Shown: positions 24,870 to 33,147 of the stretch, piece after piece
Numbering within the stretch: the first letter of the stretch is position 1
Layout of the letters: every line of letters begins with the position of its first letter
Assembly: GCF_026236535.1 (NCBI RefSeq)
Contig: NZ_JAHTMW010000002.1
Coordinates: 434,001-498,000, forward strand
DNA length: 64,000 nt
Source of the DNA: Streptomyces sp. SKN60
Lineage (GTDB): Bacteria; Actinomycetota; Actinomycetes; Streptomycetales; Streptomycetaceae
Reading direction: 5' to 3'
Notes under the pieces: model-generated
Seen by the model: only the letters and a program-made list of their open reading frames with translations
Databases searched by the model: none
What the model was told of the DNA's origin: nothing
Position numbers and translations under genes: made by a program

Positions 24870-26714
24870 TCAGCGCACCCGCGCGCCCCCCGCCCGCGCC
24901 GGCCCGAACCGCGTCCCGCCGAACCGCCCGCCGCCACCGCCGATCCCCGCTCCCCCGCCGCCCACGGTCCGGCTCGCCATCCGCGTGGCGCCGGCGGCCG
25001 TCACGAACTGCTCGCGCACCTCCCGGTAGCGCATCAGCTCCGCCGCGATCGGGTCGAGCACCCGGGCCCGGCCGCAGGCCGCCGCGGCCTCGCGCAGCGC
25101 GCGCTCGGCCTCCTGCCCGTAACGCCGCGCAGGTCCCCGTACCGCCGCCGCACAGGCCCACTCGACCAGCGGACCGCCGACGATCCCCGCGACCATGATG
25201 AGCACCGGCGGCCAGAGCAGCGGCTCGACCACCCCCACGATCTGGGCGATCAGCCACAGCGCGCCGAAGATCTGCAGGAAGGTCATCACCACCTGGGCGA
25301 GCACCGCGGCCGGCCACCAGGCCGGGCGGGGCGGCCGGGCCGCCGGGTCGCCCATGCTCACGGTCAGCTCGTCGAGCGCCTCCGGCAGCCCGTCGGCGCC
25401 GCGCAGCGCCGCCTCGCGGACCGACTGCGCCCAGGGGCCGGGCAGCCCGCGCGCGGCCTCGTCGGAGACGATCCGCACGGCCTGCTCGACCCGCTGACGC
25501 GCGGTCAGCTCCTCCTCGACCGGCGCCACCGGACCGGTATCGCCGCTGCCGTGCTCGCGCACCCGCTCGTACCAGCGGTAGAGCCGCAGCCACGGCGTGC
25601 CGCAGGCGCGGATGGCGTTGCGACGCCAGACCCGTTCGGCGGCCTCGCCCGCCGCCTGCGCGCCGACCGCGACGGCGAGCCGGTGGGCGAACTCCTCCCG
25701 GGAGCGTTCGCCGAGCCCGGGCCGCCCGTCGGCGACGAACTCCGGCCGCAGCCGGGCCGTGGCGGCGTCCACGTCGGCGGCGAGGCGCCGCTCGGGCGCG
25801 GTGCGCTCCTGGACGAAACGCCCGAGGAGCTCGCGCAGCTCCGGCACGCCCTCGCCGGTCAGCGCGGACAGCGGCAGGACGGTCGCGCCGGGTTCGCCGT
25901 GCTCGCCGAGCGCCATGCCGTCCTCGTCGAGCAGCCGGCGCAGGTCGTCGATGACGAGGTCGGCGGCCTCGGCGCCGAGCCGGTCGATCTGGTTGAGGAC
26001 GACGAAGGTGACCTCGGCGTGCCCGGCGAGCGGCCGCAGATAGCGCTCGTGCAGCGCGGCGTCGGCGTACTTCTCCGGGTCGACCACCCAGATCACCGCG
26101 TCGACGAGCCCGAGCAGCCGGTCCACCTGGTCGCGGTGGGCGGTGACGGCCGAGTCGTGGTCCGGCAGGTCGATCAGGACGAGCCCCTGCAGTTCGGCGT
26201 CGGCCGCGCCGCCCGCGAGCGGCCTGCGGCGCAGCCGCCCGGGGATGCCGAGCCGGTCGAGCAGCCCCGCCGCGCCCTCGGACCAGCTGAGCGCGATCGG
26301 CGCGGCGGTGGTCGGGCGGCGCAGGCCGGTCTCGGAGACGGGGACGCCGGCGAGGGCGTTGAAGAGGGACGACTTGCCGCTGCCGGTGGCCCCGGCGATG
26401 GCGACGACGGTGTGCCGCGCGGACAGCCGCTGACGCGCGGCGGCCTCGTCGAGCACCCGTCCGGCCTCGGCCAGCGCCCGGCCCTCGACGCGGGTACGGG
26501 AGAGGCCGACGAGCTCGTGGAGCGCGTCGAGGCGGGTGCGCAGGGCCCCGCCGTAGGCGCCGCCGAGGGGCGGGAGCGCGCTCTCGTCGTCGTCGCCCGG
26601 GTCGTCGCCCGCGTCGCTCCCGTGGGCCTCGCCCCTGGGGAGGGGGCGGTCGGCGACGCGGCGGGCGATCAGCCCGTCGTCCCAGCGCTTCGCTCCATCC
26701 GCTGTGTCGTCCAC
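24870..26714 (-). CDS. dynB: Dynamin-like GTPase with C-terminal membrane segments (DynB type)
   Basis: The 614-residue product has a GTPase domain with P-loop GATGSGKSS at 108-116, G3 motif DLPDHDS and G4 motif NQID, a helical middle, and two hydrophobic segments near 480-540 (VVMTFLQIFGALWLIAQIVG and PPVLIMVAGIVGGPLVEW), then a Gly-rich tail. In Streptomyces two adjacent dynamin-like proteins, DynA and DynB, stabilise FtsZ rings in sporulation septa; the membrane-inserted partner fits this gene. GTG 26714 lies 4 nt after the upstream gene's stop, with GAAGGAGA inside that gene's end, so the two are co-translated. The name rests on family and order, not on a sequence comparison. Confidence 0.8.
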   Translation of the reverse strand: MDDTADGAKRWDDGLIARRVADRPLPRGEAHGSDAGDDPGDDDESALPPLGGAYGGALRTRLDALHELVGLSRTRVEGRALAEAGRVLDEAAARQRLSARHTVVAIAGATGSGKSSLFNALAGVPVSETGLRRPTTAAPIALSWSEGAAGLLDRLGIPGRLRRRPLAGGAADAELQGLVLIDLPDHDSAVTAHRDQVDRLLGLVDAVIWVVDPEKYADAALHERYLRPLAGHAEVTFVVLNQIDRLGAEAADLVIDDLRRLLDEDGMALGEHGEPGATVLPLSALTGEGVPELRELLGRFVQERTAPERRLAADVDAATARLRPEFVADGRPGLGERSREEFAHRLAVAVGAQAAGEAAERVWRRNAIRACGTPWLRLYRWYERVREHGSGDTGPVAPVEEELTARQRVEQAVRIVSDEAARGLPGPWAQSVREAALRGADGLPEALDELTVSMGDPAARPPRPAWWPAAVLAQVVMTFLQIFGALWLIAQIVGVVEPLLWPPVLIMVAGIVGGPLVEWACAAAVRGPARRYGQEAERALREAAAACGRARVLDPIAAELMRYREVREQFVTAAGATRMASRTVGGGGAGIGGGGGRFGGTRFGPARAGGARVR

Positions 26715-26718
26715 GGCG

Positions 26719-28380
26719 TCACTTCTCCTTCTGCAGTACGGAGAGCGCGGCGATCAGTTCGGCCTGCGGCTCGGGGGTCACGTCGAGGGCGTCGAGGGGG
26801 GCGAGACGCCGGTCGCGTTCGGTGTGCAGGGCGCGGTCGAGGTACGTGGCGAGGAGCTCGCCGCCCTTGTCGCGCAGCCGCAGGGCGCCCTGGGCGCCGA
26901 GGAGTTCGGCGAGCCGGTCGCCGGCGGCGCGGGTGCGACGGCCGCCGAGGAGGACGGCGGCGAGGAGCGCGGTGAGGGTCTCGGTGTCGGGGGCCGCGGC
27001 GGCGGCCGCGCGCTTGCCGCCCCGGGCCCGCGCGGTGGCGGGGCGCTCGATGTCCCGTACCTCCTCCTCGACCGTCTCCTCCAGGACGCGTCGCCAGCGC
27101 CGTACGGTCATGGCGATCCGCTCCCCGGCGTCCTGGGAGTCGTCCTTGCGGCCGGTGCCCGGGGTGGCCCTGGGCGAGAGCGCGCCGGCGGCGGGTTCGC
27201 GGCGCCAGGCGTCCCGTACCCGCTCGTCGGCGGCGGCGACGGCGCACTGCACGAGCGCGCCGAGGGATTCGACGAGGGCGTCGAGGAGTTCGCCGGCCGA
27301 GCTGTCCCGGGGGTAGCCGCGCCAGCGGGTGCGGGCGTCGCCGGCGAGGACGGCGCCGCGGCGCACCTGCTCGCGGACCCGGCCGCCCTGCTCCTCGTAC
27401 GCGGACTCGACGGCGCCGCCGAGCCGTACGGCCGCCGCGTACTGGGCCGCGACCGCCCCGGCGAGTTCCGGCATGCGGGTGTCGAGCGAGTCGATCACTC
27501 CGGCGGCGGTCCGGCCGACGGCCTGCTGGCGGGCGGCGGGGTCCTGGGCGCAGTGGGAGAGCCAGCCGCGGAGGGGGGCGACGGCGTTGTCGGGCAGGAG
27601 TCCGGTGCCGCCGCCGGTGGACTCGGGCAGTTCGGGGATGGTGAAGCGGGGCAGGTCGCCGAATCCGGCCTTGTCGAGCAGCGCCTCGTACTGCCGGGAG
27701 ACCTCGGTGATCACCTGGTGGGGCACCCGGTCCAGGACGGTGACGAGGGTGGCGTCGTACTCCTTGGCGGTACGGAGCAGATGCCAGGGGACGGCGTCGG
27801 CGTAGCGGGAGGCGGTGGTGACCATGACCCAGATGTCGGCGGCGCACATCAACTCGGCGGCGAGCAGCCGGTTCTCGACGACGAGGGAGTCGATGTCGGG
27901 CGCGTCGAGGAGGGCGAGGCCGCGGGGCAGGGTGGCGGCGGTCTCGACCCGCAGGGCGTTGTCCTCCGGGGGTTCCTCGGCGGGGTGCTCGTCGTCCTGC
28001 TGGGGCAGCCAGACGCGGGTGAGCTGCGGCAGTACGCGCATCCCGGCGAACCAGTGGTGGTCCTCGGGGTGGCAGACCAGGACGGGCGTCCGGGTGGTGG
28101 GTCTGAGCACCCCCGCCTCGCTCACCCGCCGCCCCACGAGCGAGTTGACCAGCGTGGACTTCCCGGCCCCGGTGGATCCGCCGACGACCGCGAGCAGCGG
28201 CGCGTCGGGATCCTTCAGCCGGGGCACCAGATAGTCGTCGAGCTGGGCGAGCAACTCGGCCCGGGTCTGCCGGGCGCGCGGGGCGCCGGGAAGGGGGAGG
28301 GGGAGACGCACGGCGGCGACACGGTCGCGCAGGGCGGAGAGTGCGTCGATCAGCTGAGGCCGTTCGTCCAAGGTCACCAC
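26719..28380 (-). CDS. dynA: Dynamin-like GTPase (DynA type)
   Basis: This is a 553-residue GTPase: P-loop [10 protein letters not shown] at 67-76, switch region [11 protein letters not shown]3 DAPDIDS, G4-like VLDRVPH. The remainder is helical with no clear membrane segment, suggesting that it relies on its partner for membrane contact. The start GTG 28380 (or GTG 28377) yields the usual N-terminus [20 protein letters not shown]; an upstream in-frame ATG at 28482 would add a basic leader not expected for the family, and the region just before 28380 is AT-rich with no clear ribosome-binding site, so a leaderless or near-leaderless transcript is possible. The partner gene follows directly. A role in sporulation septation is inferred from known DynA/DynB. 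Confidence 0.8.
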   Translation of the reverse strand: MVTLDERPQLIDALSALRDRVAAVRLPLPLPGAPRARQTRAELLAQLDDYLVPRLKDPDAPLLAVVGGSTGAGKSTLVNSLVGRRVSEAGVLRPTTRTPVLVCHPEDHHWFAGMRVLPQLTRVWLPQQDDEHPAEEPPEDNALRVETAATLPRGLALLDAPDIDSLVVENRLLAAELMCAADIWVMVTTASRYADAVPWHLLRTAKEYDATLVTVLDRVPHQVITEVSRQYEALLDKAGFGDLPRFTIPELPESTGGGTGLLPDNAVAPLRGWLSHCAQDPAARQQAVGRTAAGVIDSLDTRMPELAGAVAAQYAAAVRLGGAVESAYEEQGGRVREQVRRGAVLAGDARTRWRGYPRDSSAGELLDALVESLGALVQCAVAAADERVRDAWRREPAAGALSPRATPGTGRKDDSQDAGERIAMTVRRWRRVLEETVEEEVRDIERPATARARGGKRAAAAAAPDTETLTALLAAVLLGGRRTRAAGDRLAELLGAQGALRLRDKGGELLATYLDRALHTERDRRLAPLDALDVTPEPQAELIAALSVLQKEK

Positions 28381-28656
28381 ATGCGAAGAATGCCCAATTT
28401 TGGAGCCTTTTTGAAGCGTATTGCGGCTGCGCGCGCCGACCGAACGGATGTAGCCGGGCACCCTCGGTGCCGCCCTGGGCATAACGACTGCACAACACCC
28501 GGCCCGAGTGGCGCGAAAAGCGCTGCACGAATCGCACCTGCCTGCGATTATCGGACCGCTTCACCGAACCTCCACATCGTGCCACGCAGGTGAAGCACCC
28601 GGGCCAGGCCGACAGGACCCCTATCCTTGACCCGGCCACCCCACCGGCCACCACCG

Positions 28657-28729
28657 GCCCCCGTAGCTCAGCGGATAGAGCAGGTGCCTTCTAAGCACTT
28701 GGCCGCAGGTTCGAGTCCTGCCGGGGGCG
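28657..28729 (+). tRNA. tRNA-Arg (anticodon UCU)
   Basis: A full cloverleaf is visible: acceptor stem GCCCCCG / CGGGGGC, D arm GCTC / GAGC, anticodon stem GGTGC / GCACT with loop CTTCTAA (anticodon TCT, reading AGA), T arm GCAGG / CCTGC with loop TTCGAGT, discriminator G, and no encoded CCA. The 3' part from 28687 is repeated at 46696-46740, so this gene is the integration target of the mobile element and remains intact at its left end. Confidence 0.97.
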
Positions 28730-28731
28730 CA
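28687..28731 (+). repeat. attL: 45-bp direct repeat at the 3' half of tRNA-Arg
   Basis: The 45 bp from CCTTCTAAGC to GGGGGCGCA are identical to 46696-46740 (offset 18,009 bp). The match begins in the anticodon stem and ends two bases past the tRNA, the usual core for tyrosine-integrase elements using a tRNA 3' end. Confidence 0.95.
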
Positions 28732-28737
28732 ACACCG

Positions 28738-28763
28738 GGACCCTCCTTCGGGAGGGTCCTTTC
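28738..28763 (+). terminator. tRNA terminator hairpin
   Basis: GGACCCTCC pairs with GGAGGGTCC around a TTCG tetraloop, followed by TTTCT. It terminates the tRNA transcript, and a copy with a better T-run occurs in the same position after the right att site. Confidence 0.85.
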
Positions 28764-28832
28764 TGCTGGTCAGAGGTGGTTTCCGGTGAGCGGCGCAGGG
28801 GCCGGACGCACCCCACGGCGGGGGTGAGGCAC

Positions 28833-28852
28833 GTCCGGCGATGTCCGGCTGG
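28833..28852. repeat. Two GTCCGGC-type direct repeats near attL
   Basis: GTCCGGCGAT and GTCCGGCTGG lie head to tail about 100 bp inside the left end. Four equivalent units occur at 46841-46880 beside the right att site. Their place between att core and integrase suggests integrase arm-type sites. Confidence 0.45.
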
Positions 28853-28897
28853 AACCGGGTTTCTGCGGGTGGCCACGGAGAATACGCGGAGAAATTT

Positions 28898-30299
28898 TCA
28901 GCGCCTCGCCGCGGCCGGGTCCGGCAGCTCCCCCGCCCGCTCGATGCGGTGTTTCAGGTCATCGAGCTGCCCGTCGATGCACCGGGCGTAGGTGGCGAGG
29001 AGGACGGGGACGCTGTTGCCCGCCCACTCGGCGACGGTCGCGGCCGGGACGCCGGCGTTGAGCCAGTTCGTCAGGCAGGTGTGCCGGAGGTCGTACACGC
29101 GGCGGCCGAGCGGGGTTCCGAACTCGTACGAGGTGAGCACTTCCTTTCGAGCCCGCCTCCACGCTCGCCGGATCACGGACCCGGCGAGGTTTCCCCCGTT
29201 CTCCCCTTGCATCAGTAGATCGCCGGGCTTCAGCTCTTCCTTCTCGATATGGGCCCGGAGAATCCGTGTGAGGGCGGGGCGGCAGGGCACCGTGCGCGTG
29301 TCGTCGGCGGCCCGCCCCTTGAGCCCGCGCTCCTCGCGCACCTCCCCGGTGTCCGTCCACTGCTTCCCGACCTCGGGGTGGGCAGTGTGGAGCAGCAGCT
29401 CGCCCCACTGGTCGTCGGCGTCCGCGTCGGGCAGGCGTACGTCCCCGACGTCGATGGCCACGACCTCCTCGGGCCGGGCGCCGGCGTAGTACATCGCGGC
29501 GAAGAAGGTGTGCAGCCGCTGGCCGCCCCGCGGCCGTCCATAGATCCAGCCGAGCAGCTTGGCGGCCTGCTCGCTGTTGAGCAGCGAGCGCTTGTCGACG
29601 GCGGAAGAGGTCTTGGCCGCCGTGGTGCTGGCGCCCTTTCCCTTTCGGGAGGGGGTTCACCTTGAGCACCTTCTTCTTCAGGGCGTACTCGAAGAGGACG
29701 TTGAGCACTCGCTTCGTCCGGCGGGCCGAGCTGGCGGCCACGGCCGTACCGTCCAGCTTCGTCGCGGCCGCACGAAGCGCCGTCTCCACGGTGCTCTCGT
29801 CCTCCCACGCCGCCATCGTGAGCGAGTTGCGTTGCACCCAGCGCAGGATCACGGCGACCTCGGGCGGGGCCTGGTCTCGTCGGCGAGTGTTGAACGCATA
29901 CTCGCGGAGCGCTCGGCGCATGTCCACGCCCTTGAACGTCGTCGGCTGCGAGCGGAGCAGAGCGATCGTGACGGGCGTGAGCGCCTTCGCCACGTTCCGC
30001 CGGTTGTTCGCCGACGTCCGCTCCCAGAGCTGGTCCACGAACTGGATCGCGAAGTCGTACCACTTCACGCCGGCCGCCCGGGACGTGTGCGAGACGGGCA
30101 GACCGGTGGAGAGGCTGAACGCCTCCCCCTTGCTGGCGGCGGACATCAACCCCGCGCGGAAGGATTCAGCTAGGCCGGCCTTGGTGAACGGCTTTCGCCA
30201 CTCCTCCCTCGCCACCAGCCAGCGGACCGTGTACGTGGTCTTCGTCTTCCCCTCGTATACGGAGGTCTTCCAGAACTTCACGTCGTACGTCGTGTCCAT
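28898..30299 (-). pseudogene. int: Tyrosine recombinase/integrase, split by a +1 frameshift
   Basis: The N-terminal part (from ATG 30299: MDTTYDVKFWKTSVYEGKTK) carries the SAM-like core-binding domain and ends in one frame at KVLKVNPLPKGKG; the catalytic domain continues one base out of frame (KGKGASTTAAKTSSAVDKRSLL) to the stop at 28898. Total length 1402 nt is one more than a multiple of three. Deleting one C from the C5 run (minus strand, about 29651-29655) restores a 466-residue integrase. Catalytic residues are present: Arg in GARPEEV, YDLRHTC, and Tyr in LLATYARC; the usual GHS box is GNS. The shift may be a real mutation, programmed slippage or an assembly error. The start overlaps the excisionase stop (TGATG). 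Confidence 0.85.
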
Positions 30300-30496
30300 C
30301 AAGCAGCGTCCTCGTGCTCGTCCAGCCAGATCTCAAGGTCGACCCGACGCACGCGGAGTCCGCCGTTGGGGAGCTTGATGCAGCGAGGAGCCCGCTGCTT
30401 CTGGCGCCAGTCGTAGAAGGTGGAGCGGGTAATGCCGAGTTCGTCGCACAGCTCGGGGACGGTGAGCATCGCGCGGGTCTTGGGCGTGCTGGCCAT
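30299..30496 (-). CDS. xis: Excisionase (MerR/AlpA-like helix-turn-helix)
   Basis: This 65-residue protein contains one winged helix-turn-helix of the excisionase/AlpA type: LTVPELCDELGITRSTFYDWRQKQRAP, then the wing IKLPNGGLRVRRVDLEIWL. Such proteins bend DNA at attL and attR to direct integrase toward excision. ATG 30496 is chosen because a strong GAGGAGGGG precedes it; an in-frame ATG at 30556 would start inside the repeat region without a ribosome-binding site. It overlaps the integrase start by one base, so both are made together, the usual int/xis coupling of AICEs. Confidence 0.9.
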   Translation of the reverse strand: MASTPKTRAMLTVPELCDELGITRSTFYDWRQKQRAPRCIKLPNGGLRVRRVDLEIWLDEHEDAA

Positions 30497-30538
30497 CGAG
30501 GTCCCCTCCTCGGGGGCGAAAAAGTTGGAGTGACATTG

Positions 30539-30568
30539 CTCTGAGTCGTGACTCATCGCGACTCAGAG
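30539..30568. promoter_or_regulatory. Inverted repeat with TGAGTCGCGAT motif upstream of xis
   Basis: CTCTGAGTCG (30539-30548) and CGACTCAGAG (30559-30568) form a 10-bp inverted repeat. On the minus strand it contains TGAGTCGCGAT (30565-30555) plus a degenerate copy. The same 11-mer recurs several times near the right end (46456-46551). It overlaps the helicase stop codon and lies before the xis ribosome-binding site, fitting an excisionase or regulator site controlling int/xis. Confidence 0.6.
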
Positions 30569-31963
30569 CGGGTCAGGGGACGGGTTGAGCGTGATTCCGG
30601 CGTACGTGGCCACTTGCCGGCCGTAGGCATCGCGGGGCCGGGTGCGGTGCAGCTGCGGAACGACGGAGAGCAGGTTGCGGCCGAAGAGCTGCTTCGTGCC
30701 GATGGACTTCACGCCGTTGTCCTCGGCCCACTCCCGCCAGGCGGTCCACAGGATGTCCACGGGGACTTCGCGGGTCGGGCCGGTGGTGCAGCGCTCGCGG
30801 ACGAACGCGGACGTCGGCGAGGCAGTGTCCTGCATGGTCATGACCGCGTCTTGAGAAGACGCGGGCTCGGTGATCCGGCCGGTACGTTCCAGGCGGGCGA
30901 GGCCGTCAAGGGCCCAGTTGATGATGCCGGGCATCTCGGCAGCGAGCTTCTCCGTCAGCTCGGTGTCCTCCTTGCCGAGCCAGGAGACGGTCATGTTGAG
31001 GACGATGAACCGGCGGGCGATGACGCCGGAGGAGTCGCCGAAGTTCGGCAGCTCGTTGGTCAGCACCATGAGCCGGGTCGGCAGCTTGCCGGTCCACGGG
31101 TCGCGGAATTTCCGGTCGATGTCGATGGTGTCCTCGCCGGAGATCGTGAGCAGCCGCTCGACCACCTGACCGTTGTCCTTCCCGGACAGCCGGGCGTCGG
31201 AGATGACCGCGAGCGGCTTGCCGACGAGGGTGGAGAGCCCGAAGTTCGTGCCGAGCCCGGCGAGGGTGGGCCCGGCGAGGTTCTCCTTGCCGACCAGCTC
31301 CTTCAGGATGCGGGCGATGGTGCCCTTCCCTGAGCGGGTCGGCCCCTTCATGAGCAGGATCTTCTGCTGGTCGGTCCGCCCGGAGAGCACGTACCCGAAC
31401 CACTCCTGAACAGCGGCGATGGACTCGGGATCGTCGGGCCAGATCCCGTTGAGGAACGCCTCCCAGGCGGGGGCAGTCGCGGCAGGGTCGAAGTCGTACG
31501 GGACGGAGACGAGGTTGAAGAAGGTGGGACCGTGCGGAAGCAGCTTCCGGTCCCGGATACGCAAGAGCCCGTTGCGGCAGGCGACGATCGGGCTGGCGTC
31601 GTGCTTGCCGCTCTCGCCGTCGATCCAGGCAGGTGCGTCGGTGTCGGTGGGGAGGAAGGTGATGGCGCTCAGGGCGTCAAGCAGGTTGCTGATCTTCGTC
31701 TTCGTCGGCGCCCACTGCCGCACCTCCGGCTCCCCGTTCTTGTCGAGGCCGGCGCAGAACGTGGCGTGCTCCAAGCGCTTGTAGAGCCCGGCGCGCATCT
31801 GCTGCTCGTCGTACTCGCGCCAGCAGGTCCCGGTCCACCGCATCCACGAACCGCGCCAGCGCCTCAGTCGCAGGTGCCCGTCCTCGGTGTGCCAGGCGGG
31901 CACGAGCTTTCGGGCGACGGCCATCGGGTTGGACGGCGAGGGCAGCTCCTCGGTGCCGGTCAC
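30563..31963 (-). CDS. Phage/plasmid-type DNA helicase (SF3, D5-like primase C-terminal family)
   Basis: The 466-residue product has a D5_N-like region (about 110-190), then a superfamily 3 helicase core: Walker A GPTRSGKGT at 207-215, Walker B near ISDARL, sensor-type motif TNELPNF and an Arg finger region in GVIARRFIVLNM, and a C-terminal winged-helix tail. Such proteins unwind the origin during replication of P4-like phages and plasmids, and here it pairs with the prim-pol encoded two genes upstream. GTG 31963 follows AAGGAAG and overlaps the stop of the 69-residue gene. Together they probably replicate the excised element. Confidence 0.9.
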   Translation of the reverse strand: MTGTEELPSPSNPMAVARKLVPAWHTEDGHLRLRRWRGSWMRWTGTCWREYDEQQMRAGLYKRLEHATFCAGLDKNGEPEVRQWAPTKTKISNLLDALSAITFLPTDTDAPAWIDGESGKHDASPIVACRNGLLRIRDRKLLPHGPTFFNLVSVPYDFDPAATAPAWEAFLNGIWPDDPESIAAVQEWFGYVLSGRTDQQKILLMKGPTRSGKGTIARILKELVGKENLAGPTLAGLGTNFGLSTLVGKPLAVISDARLSGKDNGQVVERLLTISGEDTIDIDRKFRDPWTGKLPTRLMVLTNELPNFGDSSGVIARRFIVLNMTVSWLGKEDTELTEKLAAEMPGIINWALDGLARLERTGRITEPASSQDAVMTMQDTASPTSAFVRERCTTGPTREVPVDILWTAWREWAEDNGVKSIGTKQLFGRNLLSVVPQLHRTRPRDAYGRQVATYAGITLNPSPDPL

Positions 31964-32169
31964 GCGGCTTCCTTCCCCTCGGTCAGCAGCGGGCAGAGGG
32001 TGCGGTGCCGGGTGTGGTCGGCGACGAGCGCGGCCGCCTTGCGCTGCCCGAACGCCACGAGGTCTCGCCCGCAGGAGCACCACGAGCGCACCGAGGGCGT
32101 CGTGTCTCGTCCCGGCGCGGAGATCCGCAGCAGGGCGACGATCCGGCGTCCGTCGGTCGTGGTGGTCAC
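31960..32169 (-). CDS. Small zinc-knuckle-like protein between prim-pol and helicase
   Basis: This 69-residue gene is wedged between the two replication genes with four-base overlaps on each side (GTG 32169 on the prim-pol stop; TGA at 31960 on the helicase GTG). The product has WCSCGRDL and then HTRHRTLC, a CxC...HxxxH...C pattern that could hold one zinc ion. No family is recognised. The tight overlaps argue that it is real and made together with the replication proteins, perhaps as a DNA-binding accessory. Confidence 0.75.
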   Translation of the reverse strand: MTTTTDGRRIVALLRISAPGRDTTPSVRSWCSCGRDLVAFGQRKAAALVADHTRHRTLCPLLTEGKEAA

Positions 32170-33059
32170 GCGGTCGCTCCCAGAGCGGCCTTGAGGCCGT
32201 GGGTGACGGCCCGGCGGGCGTAGGGCTCGGGGACGCCGACGGACACGGCGGCGTCGATGATGTCTTCGCCGAGGGTGTCGAGGCCGCAGGGGCCGGGGCA
32301 TGCGGTGTGTTGCTTGGCGAGGAAGCGCGCGGCGCCGTAGGCGGCGGTGCCGGCGCCCTTCTCGGAGCGGGCCTTGACGTGCTCGACTCCGCGAGTGACG
32401 CCGGTGCGGACGTAGGTCTCGGTGTGGCGGCAGCCGGTGGCCACGCTCCGGTCCCACCGGGCGCGGGTCATCGAGGAAGAGTCCACCGCCGCCGGGGGCC
32501 GGGTGGTTTCTTCCCTCTCCACGAGGGCGAGGACGGCCGGCGGCAGGACGGTCATGGTGCCGGCGCCCGGGCCGAGCCAACGGGCGTAAGACATCAGGGA
32601 CTTGACGTCGACGCCGGACCGGACGTGGTTGGCGGAGCGCATCACACCCCGGTAGACCCAGTGCTCGCCACGGGTGGTGGTCACGGTGCGGGTCGGCGGC
32701 AGTACGGTGCGGGCCCAGGTGACGGCGTCGGCGTCGTCGAGGTCGACCACGGTCACCCCGGCCCCGCCGGGGTGGTACCCGACGACTCCCGCGGCGCGCC
32801 AGGCGGTCGCCCATGCGGGCGAGGTGAGGACGTGGGGGTCGGTGGTGGCGGCGGCCCAGGCGTGGCAGGGCCGCGGGCACAGGCAGGGCCCGGGGGTCTT
32901 CATGTTCGGCCGGCCACCGCACGCGTTGTCGGCGCAGTCGGGGCAGTTGCCGAACGGGCCCTTCCCCGCCCGCAGCGGCAGCACCGGCATGCAGCCCGCT
33001 GCGAGGTACAGGGCGGTGGCGAGGTGCTGGTCTCGCCGGATCGGGATCGGATGGGTCAT
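32166..33059 (-). CDS. Bifunctional DNA primase/polymerase (prim-pol)
   Basis: This 297-residue protein belongs to the archaeo-eukaryotic-primase-like prim-pol family common on actinobacterial integrative elements. Metal-binding DxD is Asp106 and Asp108 in VTVVDLDDAD, and the nucleotide motif is GEHWVY with His133. An insert of six cysteines (NCPDCADNAC and CLCPRPCH, about 39-66) probably binds zinc. It would prime and extend DNA for replication of the excised circle with the neighbouring SF3 helicase. ATG 33059 has AGGAG 8 nt upstream. The following small gene overlaps its stop. Confidence 0.9.
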   Translation of the reverse strand: MTHPIPIRRDQHLATALYLAAGCMPVLPLRAGKGPFGNCPDCADNACGGRPNMKTPGPCLCPRPCHAWAAATTDPHVLTSPAWATAWRAAGVVGYHPGGAGVTVVDLDDADAVTWARTVLPPTRTVTTTRGEHWVYRGVMRSANHVRSGVDVKSLMSYARWLGPGAGTMTVLPPAVLALVEREETTRPPAAVDSSSMTRARWDRSVATGCRHTETYVRTGVTRGVEHVKARSEKGAGTAAYGAARFLAKQHTACPGPCGLDTLGEDIIDAAVSVGVPEPYARRAVTHGLKAALGATA

Positions 33060-33079
33060 GCTGGGGGTTCTCCTGTTTC

Positions 33080-33141
33080 TGTCGATGGGACGGAGAGCCG
33101 GGGCGGCCGCGGTTCTTTGGCGAGATGGCGGCCGCCCCGGG
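33080..33141. repeat. 48-bp direct repeat (copy 1) with hairpin, between methyltransferase and prim-pol
   Basis: Bases 33080-33127 are identical to 34584-34631. This copy also forms a hairpin: CCGGGGCGGCCGC (about 33099-33111) pairs with GCGGCCGCCCCGG (about 33128-33140). It lies after the methyltransferase stop and 21 bp before the prim-pol start, so it may be a terminator, a leader element or both. Confidence 0.8.
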
Positions 33142-33147
33142 GTTCTC

